64,000 nucleotides of DNA from Streptomyces guryensis (GTDB lineage Bacteria; Actinomycetota; Actinomycetes; Streptomycetales; Streptomycetaceae). The stretch spans positions 434,001 to 498,000 of the forward strand of contig NZ_JAJSBI010000002.1 in the NCBI RefSeq assembly GCF_021261325.1, given 5' to 3'. Position 1 is the first letter of the stretch. The number at the start of each line of letters is the position of its first letter. Shown one piece after another: positions 47,783 through 57,432 of this stretch. Both the position numbers and the translations under genes were made by a program. The notes beneath the pieces are model-generated. The model worked only from the letters and a program-made list of their open reading frames with translations, made no database searches and was not told where the DNA came from.

Positions 47783-50179
47783 ATGCCCACCAACGGCGCT
47801 CCCCTCGGCACGCCCACGAAGGTCACCCAGGGTTCCAAGACCAAGGGCGGCATCGGTGAGTCCACGCTCCGCCCGGACGGCACCCTCAAGGTCACCGGCG
47901 AGTTCGCGTACTCGTCCGACATGTGGCACGAGGACATGCTCTGGGGCCAGATCCTGCGCTCCACGGTCGCGCACGCCGAGATCGTCTCGATCGACACCAG
48001 CGAGGCGCTGAAGACCCCGGGCGTCTACGCCGTCATGACGTACGACGACCTGCCGACCGAGGTGAAGAACTACGGCCTGGAGATCCAGGACACCCCGGTC
48101 CTCGCGCACGGCAGGGTCCGCCACCACGGTGAGCCGGTCGCCATCGTCGCCGCGGACCACCCGGAGACCGCGCGCCGCGCCGCAGCCAAGATCAAGGTCG
48201 ACTACCGCGAGCTCCCGGTCATCACCGACGAGGCCTCCGCGACCGCGCCGGACGCGATCCTCATCCACGAGGGCCGCGACGACCACCACATCGGTCACGT
48301 CCCGCACCCGAACATCGTCCACCGCCAGCCGATCGTGCGCGGCAACGCCGAGGAGGCCGCCAAGAAGGCCGACTTCGTCGTCCGGGGCGAGTACACCTTC
48401 GGCATGCAGGACCAGGCCTTCCTCGGCCCGGAGTCCGGTCTCGCGGTCCCCTCGGAGGACGGCGGCGTCGACCTGTACATCGCCACTCAGTGGCTGCACA
48501 GCGACCTGAAGCAGATCGCCCCGGTCCTCGGACTGCCCGAGAGCAAGGTCCGCATGACGCTGGCAGGCGTCGGCGGCGCGTTCGGTGGCCGCGAGGACCT
48601 GTCGATGCAGATCCACGCCTGCCTGCTGGCGCTGCGCACCGGCAAGCCGGTCAAGATCGTCTACAACCGCTTCGAGTCCTTCTTCGGGCACGTCCACCGC
48701 CACCCCGCCAAGCTCTACTACGAGCACGGGGCCACCAAGGACGGCAAGCTCACCCACATGAAGTGCCGGATCGTCCTGGACGGCGGCGCCTACGCCTCGG
48801 CCTCCCCGGCGGTCGTCGGCAACGCCTCCTCGCTCAGCGTCGGCCCGTACGTCGTCGACGACGTCGACATCGAGGCCGTCGCCCTCTACACCAACAACCC
48901 GCCCTGCGGCGCCATGCGCGGCTTCGGCGCGGTCCAGGCGTGCTTCGCCTACGAGGCCCAGATGGACAAGCTCGCCGACAAGGTGGGCATGGACCGGGTC
49001 GCGTTCCGTCAGCTCAACGCGATGGAGCAGGGCACGATCATGCCGACCGGGCAGCCCGTCGACTCGCCGGCCCCGGTCGCCGAACTCCTGCGCCGCGTCA
49101 AGGCGATGCCCATGCCGCCGGAGCGCCAGTGGGAGTCCAGCGAGGGCTCCGACGTACGACAGCTGCCCGGCGGTCTGTCCAACACCACCCACGGCGAAGG
49201 CGTCGTACGCGGTGTCGGCTACGCGGTCGGCATCAAGAACGTCGGCTTCTCCGAGGGGTTCGACGACTACTCCACCGCCAAGGTCCGCATGGAGGTCGTC
49301 GGCGGCGAGCCCGTCGCGACCGTCCACACGGCCATGGCGGAGGTCGGCCAGGGCGGTGTCACCGTCCACGCGCAGATCGCCCGCACCGAGCTGGGCGTCG
49401 CGCAGGTGACGATCCACCCGGCCAACACGCAGGTCGGTTCCGCCGGCTCCACCTCCGCCTCGCGGCAGACGTACGTCACCGGTGGCGCCGTCAAGAACTC
49501 CTGCGAGCTGGTGCGCGAGAAGGTCCTGGAGATCGGGCGCCGCAAGTTCGGCACCTACCACCCGGCCTGGGCCACCGCCGAACTCCTGCTGGAGGGCGGC
49601 AAGGTCGTCACCGACGGCGGCGAGGTCCTCGCCGACCTGGTCGATGTACTGGAGGGCGAGAGCGTCGAGATCGAGGCCGAGTGGCGGCACCGCCCGACCG
49701 AGGCCTTCGACCTGCGCACCGGCCAGGGCAACGGCCACGTCCAGTACTCCTTCGCCGCGCACCGCGCCGTCGTCGAGGTCGACACCGAACTCGGCCTGGT
49801 CAAGGTCATCGAGCTGGCCTGCGCCCAGGACGTCGGCAAGGCGCTCAACCCGCTGTCCGTCCTCGGCCAGATCCAGGGCGGCACCCTCCAGGGCATGGGC
49901 ATCGCGGTGATGGAGGAGATCATCGTCGACCCGAAGACGGCGAAGGTCAGGAACCCGTCCTTCACGGACTACCTGCTCCCGACCATCCTCGACACGCCGA
50001 TCATCCCGGTCGACGTGCTCGAACTCGCCGACGACCATGCCCCCTACGGGCTGCGGGGCATCGGCGAGGCACCCACCCTGTCGTCGACCCCGGCCGTCCT
50101 CGCGGCGATCCGGAACGCGACCGGGCTGGAGCTCGACCGCACGCCGGTACGTCCGGAGCACCTCACCGGAACGGCGTAG
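47783..50179 (+). CDS. xanthine dehydrogenase molybdopterin-binding subunit
   Basis: 798 residues from the ATG at 47783, 2 bases after the stop of the 2Fe-2S gene. It binds molybdopterin cytosine dinucleotide and hydroxylates hypoxanthine and xanthine. Visible family marks: GEFAYSSDMWHEDMLWGQIL at the N-terminus, VGGAFGGREDLSMQIHACL (the Q/G-rich Mo-ligand loop), PPCGAMRGFGAVQACFAYE with the substrate-binding Arg, GQGGVTVHAQIARTELG, and GLRGIGEAPTLSSTP with the catalytic Glu near the C-terminus. Length is normal for bacterial enzymes. It ends the three-gene catalytic unit. Confidence 0.94.
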   Translation: MPTNGAPLGTPTKVTQGSKTKGGIGESTLRPDGTLKVTGEFAYSSDMWHEDMLWGQILRSTVAHAEIVSIDTSEALKTPGVYAVMTYDDLPTEVKNYGLEIQDTPVLAHGRVRHHGEPVAIVAADHPETARRAAAKIKVDYRELPVITDEASATAPDAILIHEGRDDHHIGHVPHPNIVHRQPIVRGNAEEAAKKADFVVRGEYTFGMQDQAFLGPESGLAVPSEDGGVDLYIATQWLHSDLKQIAPVLGLPESKVRMTLAGVGGAFGGREDLSMQIHACLLALRTGKPVKIVYNRFESFFGHVHRHPAKLYYEHGATKDGKLTHMKCRIVLDGGAYASASPAVVGNASSLSVGPYVVDDVDIEAVALYTNNPPCGAMRGFGAVQACFAYEAQMDKLADKVGMDRVAFRQLNAMEQGTIMPTGQPVDSPAPVAELLRRVKAMPMPPERQWESSEGSDVRQLPGGLSNTTHGEGVVRGVGYAVGIKNVGFSEGFDDYSTAKVRMEVVGGEPVATVHTAMAEVGQGGVTVHAQIARTELGVAQVTIHPANTQVGSAGSTSASRQTYVTGGAVKNSCELVREKVLEIGRRKFGTYHPAWATAELLLEGGKVVTDGGEVLADLVDVLEGESVEIEAEWRHRPTEAFDLRTGQGNGHVQYSFAAHRAVVEVDTELGLVKVIELACAQDVGKALNPLSVLGQIQGGTLQGMGIAVMEEIIVDPKTAKVRNPSFTDYLLPTILDTPIIPVDVLELADDHAPYGLRGIGEAPTLSSTPAVLAAIRNATGLELDRTPVRPEHLTGTA

Positions 50180-50418
50180 GCACAGTCCCTCCGGGCGGCG
50201 CCGGGAACGTCACACTTCGCCGCGCTGCCCGGAGTACTCAAGCACCGCACCGCTCGCGGAACTTGAAGCACCACGGCACCACGGCACCACCGTCAGTACC
50301 AGAGAGTTCGTTCGCCTCGGGCCGTCCCCCGGGTCGTGCGGCCGAAGCACCTTCCCAAATCCCGCAAACCCTTGAGAACCACCGCGGGTGCCCCTGTGAA
50401 CCTTGGGAGTAGGCCCAC

Positions 50419-51876
50419 ATGACCCAGCAGTCACTGGAGCCATCGACCACCGCCGAAGATGCGGGTGAAGGAACCCGTATCCCGGCCGGCAGGTCCTGGC
50501 TCGACCGGTACTTTCACATATCCAAGCGAGGATCCACGGTCGCGCGCGAGGTGCGCGGCGGCGTCACCACCTTCATGGCGATGGCGTACATCCTCCTGCT
50601 CAACCCCCTGATCCTGTCCGGCAAGGACGTGGCGGGGGACACGCTCGGGCAGAAGGCCCTCATCACCGCGACCGCGTTCGCGGCGGCCTTCACCACGCTG
50701 CTGATGGGCTTCTTCGGCAAGGTGCCGCTCGCCCTCGCCGCCGGCCTCTCCGTCTCCGGTGTGCTCTCGTCGCAGGTCGCGCCCCAGATGACCTGGCCGC
50801 AGGCCATGGGCATGTGCGTGATGTACGGCGTGGTCATCATGCTGCTGGTCGTCACCGGCCTGCGCGAGATGATCATGAATGCGATCCCGCTCGCGCTCAA
50901 GCACGCGATCACCATGGGGATCGGCCTGTTCGTCGCCATGATCGGCCTGGTCAAGGCGGGCTTCGTGCACCAGGGCAAGGCGACTCCGGTCACCCTCGGC
51001 CCGGCCGGTGAACTCGCCGGCTGGCCGGTGCTGATCTTCGCGGCCACCCTCCTCGTCATCTTCATGCTGCAGGCGCGCGCCGTCCCCGGCGCGATCCTGA
51101 TCGGCATCGTCAGCGGCACCGTGATCGCCGTGCTGCTCAACGCACTCGGCGTCATCGACCCCAGGCAGTGGGCGAGCGGCGCTCCCGAACTGCACGGCAG
51201 CGCGGTGTCCATGCCGGACTTCTCGATCTTCGGGAAGGTGGAGTTCGGCGGCTGGGGCCAGGTCGGTGCGATGACCGTCGGCATGATCGTCTTCACGCTG
51301 GTGCTCGCCGGTTTCTTCGACGCGATGGCCACCATCATCGGCGTCGGCACCGAGGCCAAGCTGGCCGACGAGCAGGGCCGGATGCCGGGTCTGTCCAAGG
51401 CGTTGTTCATCGACGGCGCGGGCGGCGCGATCGGTGGCGTCGCCGGCGCCTCCGGCCAGACCGTGTTCGTCGAGTCGGCGACAGGCGTCGGCGAGGGGGC
51501 CCGTACCGGTCTCTCCTCCGTCGTCACCGGACTGTTCTTCGCGGCCTGTCTCTTCTTCACCCCGCTGACGGCGATCGTCCCCGGCGAGGTGGCGGCCGCG
51601 GCCCTGGTGGTCATCGGCGCCATGATGATGATGAACGCCCGCCACGTGGACTGGGCCGACCGCGCCACCGCCATCCCGGTCTTCCTGACCGTCGTGATCA
51701 TGCCGTTCACGTACTCCATCACGGCGGGCGTCGCGGCCGGAGTGATCTCCTACGTCGCCATCAAGATCGCCCAGAGCAAGGCGCGGGAGATCGGTGCCTT
51801 CATGTGGGGCCTGACGGTGATCTTCCTGGTCTACTTCGCCCTCAACCCGATCCAGAGCTGGATGGGCGTCCACTAG
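50419..51876 (+). CDS. NCS2 family purine (hypoxanthine/guanine) permease
   Basis: 485 residues from the ATG at 50419, behind TTGGGAG. About 13 membrane segments. It has AzgA-like marks: RGGVTTFMAMAYILLLNPLIL at the N-terminus, PLALAAGLSVSGVLSSQVA in helix 3, FFDAMATIIGVGTEAKLADE and FIDGAGGAIGGVAGASGQTVFVESATGVGEG, which carries the substrate-binding Glu and Gly-rich turn of the family. It imports purine bases as substrate for xanthine dehydrogenase. There is a 239-base gap after the Mo subunit, so it may have its own promoter. xdhC lies 65 bases downstream. Confidence 0.92.
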   Translation: MTQQSLEPSTTAEDAGEGTRIPAGRSWLDRYFHISKRGSTVAREVRGGVTTFMAMAYILLLNPLILSGKDVAGDTLGQKALITATAFAAAFTTLLMGFFGKVPLALAAGLSVSGVLSSQVAPQMTWPQAMGMCVMYGVVIMLLVVTGLREMIMNAIPLALKHAITMGIGLFVAMIGLVKAGFVHQGKATPVTLGPAGELAGWPVLIFAATLLVIFMLQARAVPGAILIGIVSGTVIAVLLNALGVIDPRQWASGAPELHGSAVSMPDFSIFGKVEFGGWGQVGAMTVGMIVFTLVLAGFFDAMATIIGVGTEAKLADEQGRMPGLSKALFIDGAGGAIGGVAGASGQTVFVESATGVGEGARTGLSSVVTGLFFAACLFFTPLTAIVPGEVAAAALVVIGAMMMMNARHVDWADRATAIPVFLTVVIMPFTYSITAGVAAGVISYVAIKIAQSKAREIGAFMWGLTVIFLVYFALNPIQSWMGVH

Positions 51877-51879
51877 ACG

Positions 51880-51915
51880 CCCTTGAATGGCCCTTCACCC
51901 TTGAATGGCCCTCCA
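51880..51915. repeat. 18-bp tandem duplication between permease and xdhC
   Basis: Two adjacent copies of CCCTTGAATGGCCCTYCA (51880-51897 and 51898-51915, one mismatch) lie in the gap before xdhC. It looks like slippage and is not coding. Confidence 0.7.
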
Positions 51916-51941
51916 CACGAACCCCGTTAGGAGACCGAGAG

Positions 51942-53093
51942 ATGCTGGACATCGCCGAGGAGCTGAACCGGTGGGTCGAGCAGGGACGTGACTTCGCCGT
52001 GGCCACCGTGGTGGCCGTCGGCGGCAGCGCACCCCGCCAGCCGGGCGCCGCACTCGCGGTGGACGCCGACGGCACGGCGATCGGCTCGGTCTCCGGCGGC
52101 TGTGTGGAGGGCGCCGTGTACGACCTGTGCCAACAGGCGCTGGAGGACGGCGAAACCGTTCTGGAGCGCTTCGGGTACAGCGACGAGGACGCCTTCGCGG
52201 TCGGCCTGACCTGCGGCGGCATCATCGACATCCTCGTCACGCCGGTACGGGCCGGTGATCCCGCCCGCCCGGTGGTCGCGTCCGCGCTGGCCGCCGCCGC
52301 CCGTGGGGAGGCGGCGGCGGTGGCGCGGATCGTGTCGGGACCGGCCGGACTGCGGGGCCGGGCGCTGGTGGTGCGCCCCGACGGATCGTACGAGGGCGGC
52401 TTCGGCGCCCATCCGGAGCTGGACCGCACGGTGGCCGGGGAGGCCGCGGCCTTCCTCGACGCCGGGCGGACCGGCACCCTGGAGATCGGTGAGCGGGGCT
52501 CACGCTGCGGAGCCCCGCTCACGGTCCTGGTGGAGTCCTCCGTCCCCCCGCCCCGGATGATCGTGTTCGGCGCGATCGACTTCGCTTCCGCGCTGGTGCG
52601 GATCGGCAAGTTCCTGAACTACCACGTGACGGTGTGCGACGCGCGCCCCGTCTTCGCCACGAGGAACCGCTTCCCGGAGGCGGACGAGATCGTCGTCGAG
52701 TGGCCCCACACGTACCTGGAGCGGACGTCCGTGGACGCCCGCACCGTCCTGTGCGTCCTCACCCACGACGCCAAGTTCGACATTCCGCTGCTGAAGCTGG
52801 CCCTCCGGCTCCCGGTGGCCTACGTCGGCGCGATGGGTTCCCGCCGCACCCACCTCGACCGCAACGAACGCCTACGTGAAGTCGGCGTGACCGAGCTGGA
52901 GCTGGCGCGGCTGCGGTCCCCGATCGGGCTGGACCTCGGCGCCCGCACCCCGGAGGAGACGGCCCTGTCGATCGCCTCCGAGATCGTCGCCAACCGGCGC
53001 GGCGGCAGCGGGGTTTCGCTCACCGGGGCGCACACGCCGATCCATCGCGACACGGCGTCCGCGCCGGCGGGGCGGATAGGTTCGGTGGCCTGA
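51942..53093 (+). CDS. xdhC: xanthine dehydrogenase accessory protein XdhC
   Basis: 383 residues from the ATG at 51942, with TAGGAG upstream. The N-terminal XdhC/CoxI domain shows AVATVVAVGGSAPRQPGAAL, GSVSGGCVEGAVYD and GLTCGGIIDILVTP; the Cys of SGGC and CGG are characteristic. The C-terminal Rossmann domain begins MIVFGAIDFASALVRIGKFL and carries VAYVGAMGSRRTHLDRNERL and IGLDLGARTPEETALSIASE. XdhC binds and inserts the sulfurated molybdenum cofactor into the large subunit. A long antisense-like extension upstream in the same frame is not used. Confidence 0.93.
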   Translation: MLDIAEELNRWVEQGRDFAVATVVAVGGSAPRQPGAALAVDADGTAIGSVSGGCVEGAVYDLCQQALEDGETVLERFGYSDEDAFAVGLTCGGIIDILVTPVRAGDPARPVVASALAAAARGEAAAVARIVSGPAGLRGRALVVRPDGSYEGGFGAHPELDRTVAGEAAAFLDAGRTGTLEIGERGSRCGAPLTVLVESSVPPPRMIVFGAIDFASALVRIGKFLNYHVTVCDARPVFATRNRFPEADEIVVEWPHTYLERTSVDARTVLCVLTHDAKFDIPLLKLALRLPVAYVGAMGSRRTHLDRNERLREVGVTELELARLRSPIGLDLGARTPEETALSIASEIVANRRGGSGVSLTGAHTPIHRDTASAPAGRIGSVA

Positions 53094-53124
53094 GCCGCTC
53101 CCGGGCTCGGGCGCGCCACGGCAC

Positions 53125-56100
53125 TCAGTCGTACTTCGACGGGACGAAACCGAGCTGTACGCCAAGCGTCGAGTGCCGGGTCACCAGTGTCCCGCGCCCC
53201 GGCGGCCGACGGCTCGGCTTGACCGATCCCAGCAGCGCCCCTTCGGAGGGATCGCCGGAGAGCACGATGCCCTGCGCGCCGAGTTCCCTCATCCGCGTGA
53301 GGAACGGCTCGTACAACCCTCTCGAAGCCCCGTGAACCGTGCGGACGATCACGATGCGCAGGCCGACGTCGCGCGCGAACGGCAGATATTCCAGGAGCGG
53401 CACCAGCGGGTTGTTGCCGCTGCTCGTGGCGATCAGGTCGTAGTCGTCGACGAGGATGTACAGGTCCGGCCCCGACCACCAGCTGAGTTCGCGCAACTGC
53501 TCAGGTGTCACATCCTGTCCGGGCAGGCGCCTGGCGAGGGCCGCGGCCACCTCCTCGACAGCCGTCTGCAGGCGGGGCCCCGCGGTGCAGTACTCCAGCA
53601 CGTGCTCGTCCGGGAGTTCACTCAGGAGTGAACGCCGGTAGTCGACCACAAGCAGCTGGGCCTGTGCCGGTGTGTACCTCTGACCGATCTGATGTGCCAG
53701 CAGCCGTAGGAACGAGGACTTGCCGGACTCGTGGTCGCCGAAGCCGATGAACAGCGGGTCGGTCTCGAAGGCGAGGAACACCGGGGCCAGACGGGTGTCG
53801 TCGACCCCTACGGGTACTCCGCGGTGCTGGGCGCCGTCGGCGGCCGGCAGCTCCGCGACGAGGAGCAGCTCCGGCAGCGTGCGGACCGGCGGGGCGACGG
53901 GACCGTGCCACGCGTCGCGCACCTGCCGTACCAGCGCCGCCGTACCGTCGGAGAGGGACTCCTCGCCACCCGTACCGTCCAGCCTGGGCAGGGCTGTGAG
54001 GCTGTGCAGTTTGTCGGGGGACAGCCCGCGGCCCGGGACCCCGATCGGGACGCTCGCGGCCTCTCGGCGGTCGATTTCTGAGTCCATGGGGTCGCCCAGG
54101 CGCAGTTCGACCATGCTGAGCAGCTGATCACGCAGGGCGGGACGGACCTCCGAGTACCGGGTGGCGCTGATCACCAGGTGCACGCCGTAGCCCAGGCCGC
54201 GGGTCGCGATGTCGGCGATCACGGGTTGCAGCTCCTCGTAGTCGGAGCGGAAGGTGGACCAGCCGTCGATGACCAGGAAGACGTCGCCCCACGGCTGATC
54301 GGGCCACAGATCACGCCGGGCGCGGTACTGGGCCATGCTCCAGACGCCTTCGGAGGAGAAGAACGCCTCGCGCTCGTCGAGGACGCCCGTCACCTCGGCG
54401 ACGGTACGGCGTACCTGGTCCGCGGCCAGCCGCGTGGCGATGCCGCCGACATGGGGCAGGCCGGTCAGGGTGCCGAGGCGCCCGCCACCGAGGTCGAGGC
54501 AGTAGAACTGCACTTCGGCCGGTGTGTGGGTGAGGGCGAAGGACAGGACGAGTGTGCTCAGCAGAGTGGACTTGCCGGACTGCGGGCCTCCGACGACCAG
54601 CCCGTGCCCGCCCTTTCCGGAGAAGTCCACCTGGAAGAGGTCCTGTCGCTGTTCCAACGGCTTGTCGACCAGGCCGAGCGGCACTATGAGAGAGCCGCCC
54701 GGCCCGCTCGATCGCAGACCGCGCCCCGGATCGTGGACGAGGCCGCCCAGCAGGGTCTCGAGGCTCGGCGGTTCGTGCAGCGGAGGCAGCCAGATCCGGT
54801 GGGCCGGCGGTCCCGCCGAGGCCAGCCCGTCGACGACGACTTCCAGGACCGTGTCCCCGTCGGGTTCGTGGGGGTCGTCGTCCACCGGGCCCGGGAGCGG
54901 GCCGGACACGTAGGCCGCCTTGAAGCGGATCATCTCGTCCGTCCCCGACTTGAGATAGCCGGTGCCCGGATCCGAGGGCAGGTGGTACGCGTCGGGAACG
55001 CCGAGCACCGCCCGGGACTCAGCGGCGGAGTACGTCCGCAGGCCGATGCGGTAGGAGAGAAAGGTGTCGAGCCCGCGCAGCCGCCCCTCCTCCAGCCGCT
55101 GCGCGGCCAGGAGGAGGTGCACGCCGAGCGACCGGCCGATGCGGCCGATTTGGATGAAGACCTCGATGAAGTCGGGCTTGGCGGTGAGGAGTTCGGAGAA
55201 CCCGTCGATGACCACCGCAAGTGTCGGCAGTGGTTCGAGGGAGACGCCCGCGGCGCGTGCCGTGTCGTACTCGCGAATGTTCGCGTAGTTGCCCGCGCTG
55301 CGCAGCAGTTCCTGGCGTCGCTGCAGCTCGCCGCCGAGGGCGTCGCGCATCCGGTCGACGAGCGGCAGTTCGTCGGCGAGGTCGGTGATGACTGCGGACA
55401 CGTGCGGCAGCTTCGCCATGCCGGTGAAAGTCGAGTCGCCCTTGAAGTCGGCGAGTACGAAGTTGAGTTGCTCGCTGGAGTGGCTGACGGCGAGGCCGAG
55501 CACCAGGGTGCGCAGCAGCTCCGACTTGCCGGATCCGGGCGCGCCCACGCACAGCCCGTGCGGGCCCATGCCACCCCGGGCGGCATCCTTGATGTCGAGC
55601 AGGACGGGTCGGCCGTCCTCACCGGTGCCGAGGGGCACTCTCAGCCGTTCGTCCGCTGCCCTGGGCCGCCACAGGACGGAGACATCGACCGAGGCGGCGT
55701 CGTCGAGGCCCAGCAGCTGGGTGAAGGAGAGGGGCAGCCGTGCGGGACGTGCGGCGCCGGCGTCCTCCTGGAGCGGCAGCCAGCCCGCGCTGATCCGATG
55801 GGCGGTGTCGGTCAGGGACCGCCGTGCGGCGACGTCTCCGGCGCCGTCGTCGAACCGGGGGACGGCGACACGGAAACGCCGGCGTCGGGAGAGGGCCCAG
55901 CCGACGCTGATGCCCGATGCCAGGGCGGGGTCGACGTGCGACTCCTCCGGGTCGTCCAGGGCCAGTTCGATCCTGGTGCCGAGCAGCCCGCGCAGATCGA
56001 CGGAGAAGTCGCTCCAGCGGCGGGCGGTCACCAGGAGGTGGACCCCGTAGTTCAGGCCGGTGTTGGCCAGTCGGTGGACCTGGTCCTCGAACTGCGGGTG

Positions 56101-57432
56101 CTCCCAGCGGAAGTCCAGCCAGCCGTCGATCACCAGGAAGATGTCACCGGCGATGCCCCGCTCGATCCGGCCGCTCGAGCGCAGCGTGCGGAAGGATTCG
56201 ATGGAGTCGATGTCGAGATCGCGAAAGAGAGTCCGCCGTGTCGCGACGGCCGCCTCGACATCGTTCAGGACCCCTTCGACGGCGCTGTGTTCGTGCGGTG
56301 CCGCGAACATCTGCACATGCGGCAGCGGGCGCAGCACCCCCAGCCGGTTGACCGCCCCTTCCAGCAGGTAGAACTCGGCCTCGTGCGGGGTGTGCGTGAG
56401 GGCGAGGGACATGATCATCGAGCGGAGCAGGGTGGTCTTTCCGCTGCCCAGCTTTCCTACGACGGCCGCGTTGCCGTCCCGGCTGGAGAAGTCGACGCAC
56501 ATCAGCTCGCCGCCGGAGCCGGTCTCCAGACGGCCGACGGGCGCCATCAGCCGTGACGCGCCCTCCCAGGCGTCGCAGATGAACCCCCGGTCGACGGTGT
56601 CCACGGGAGGCGGGAGGATCGAGCCGAGCGTGAGCTCGTCCGCCCGGGCGGCGCGGGCGAACGGTCCGGCGCCCGCGTCGATCCACGGTGCGTACGCCAG
56701 CTCGACGTTCCCCTCGCACTGACCCGACTTGGTCGGCGTCTGGCCCGACTCCGGCTGATCGGTCATCGCCTGGTGCACGAAGTCGTACAGCTCGTCGGGA
56801 GTGATCACCCCGTCCCGGTTCCGGTCCGCCAGGCCTGTGCTCAGGCCCTCGATGACGGCCGAGGTGAAGCGGGGCGCCGAGGGGCCGTTCTCCGCGGTCA
56901 CCTGTTCGCCGTCGTACGCGTACTCCAGGGCGGTGGACGCCGTGATGACGAACGTGCCGCGACCCACGAGCGCCTTCTCGACGTCCACGGGCGCCGGGGA
57001 CATCGGCCTGCCGCGGTGGAAGAGGCCGCTGTAACAGCAGTCGAGCAACACGATCTTGGTGCGGGCCTGGCACTCGTCGAGCAGCTGGTGGACGAGCGAG
57101 GCCTGGATGGCAGTGGTGTGCGGACGCCTGAGCTGGGTGGTCAGGGTGGCGAAGAACAGCTGGTCCGCGTCGTTCCTGATGCCGTGACAGGCGAAGTACA
57201 GCAGGACGAGATCATCGGGAGAGCGGTCACTGAGGACCTCCTCGATCTGGCTCTCGATCTCTTCCTTGGGCCGGTTCAGCAGCTCGCGGACGAAGTCGTA
57301 GCGCCCGATGGCCGGATCCTGGAGCAGGGCCTTGAGCTCGCCGGCGCCGCGGGCCGGAGCCCGGAGCTGGCTGAGCCCGGGGTCCTGGTAGCCGTCAGTC
57401 GCGACCAGCAGTGCGATCCGGCGTCCTGCCAT
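53125..57432 (-). CDS. caspase-like protease fused to four EccC-type FtsK ATPase modules
   Basis: 1435 residues from the ATG at 57432 (GGGAG upstream). Residues 1-250 are a caspase fold with catalytic His83 in YFACHGIR and Cys133 in LLDCCYSG. An EF-hand-like loop lies at 203-214 (DRNRDGVITPDE). Four FtsK/EccC-like modules follow with Walker A at 326-333 (GKLGSGKT), 630-637 (GAPGSGKS), 948-955 (GGPQSGKS) and 1232-1239 (GDHESGKS). The second resembles module 1 of type VII secretion EccC (RIGRSLGVHLLLAAQRLEEG); the first, third and fourth resemble EccC modules 2 and 3. No membrane segments are seen. Walker B has VIDG in three modules. The gene overlaps the EACC1-type gene by 38 bases. Probable role: NTPase-regulated self-destruct or defence protease. 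Confidence 0.85.
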   Translation of the reverse strand: MAGRRIALLVATDGYQDPGLSQLRAPARGAGELKALLQDPAIGRYDFVRELLNRPKEEIESQIEEVLSDRSPDDLVLLYFACHGIRNDADQLFFATLTTQLRRPHTTAIQASLVHQLLDECQARTKIVLLDCCYSGLFHRGRPMSPAPVDVEKALVGRGTFVITASTALEYAYDGEQVTAENGPSAPRFTSAVIEGLSTGLADRNRDGVITPDELYDFVHQAMTDQPESGQTPTKSGQCEGNVELAYAPWIDAGAGPFARAARADELTLGSILPPPVDTVDRGFICDAWEGASRLMAPVGRLETGSGGELMCVDFSSRDGNAAVVGKLGSGKTTLLRSMIMSLALTHTPHEAEFYLLEGAVNRLGVLRPLPHVQMFAAPHEHSAVEGVLNDVEAAVATRRTLFRDLDIDSIESFRTLRSSGRIERGIAGDIFLVIDGWLDFRWEHPQFEDQVHRLANTGLNYGVHLLVTARRWSDFSVDLRGLLGTRIELALDDPEESHVDPALASGISVGWALSRRRRFRVAVPRFDDGAGDVAARRSLTDTAHRISAGWLPLQEDAGAARPARLPLSFTQLLGLDDAASVDVSVLWRPRAADERLRVPLGTGEDGRPVLLDIKDAARGGMGPHGLCVGAPGSGKSELLRTLVLGLAVSHSSEQLNFVLADFKGDSTFTGMAKLPHVSAVITDLADELPLVDRMRDALGGELQRRQELLRSAGNYANIREYDTARAAGVSLEPLPTLAVVIDGFSELLTAKPDFIEVFIQIGRIGRSLGVHLLLAAQRLEEGRLRGLDTFLSYRIGLRTYSAAESRAVLGVPDAYHLPSDPGTGYLKSGTDEMIRFKAAYVSGPLPGPVDDDPHEPDGDTVLEVVVDGLASAGPPAHRIWLPPLHEPPSLETLLGGLVHDPGRGLRSSGPGGSLIVPLGLVDKPLEQRQDLFQVDFSGKGGHGLVVGGPQSGKSTLLSTLVLSFALTHTPAEVQFYCLDLGGGRLGTLTGLPHVGGIATRLAADQVRRTVAEVTGVLDEREAFFSSEGVWSMAQYRARRDLWPDQPWGDVFLVIDGWSTFRSDYEELQPVIADIATRGLGYGVHLVISATRYSEVRPALRDQLLSMVELRLGDPMDSEIDRREAASVPIGVPGRGLSPDKLHSLTALPRLDGTGGEESLSDGTAALVRQVRDAWHGPVAPPVRTLPELLLVAELPAADGAQHRGVPVGVDDTRLAPVFLAFETDPLFIGFGDHESGKSSFLRLLAHQIGQRYTPAQAQLLVVDYRRSLLSELPDEHVLEYCTAGPRLQTAVEEVAAALARRLPGQDVTPEQLRELSWWSGPDLYILVDDYDLIATSSGNNPLVPLLEYLPFARDVGLRIVIVRTVHGASRGLYEPFLTRMRELGAQGIVLSGDPSEGALLGSVKPSRRPPGRGTLVTRHSTLGVQLGFVPSKYD

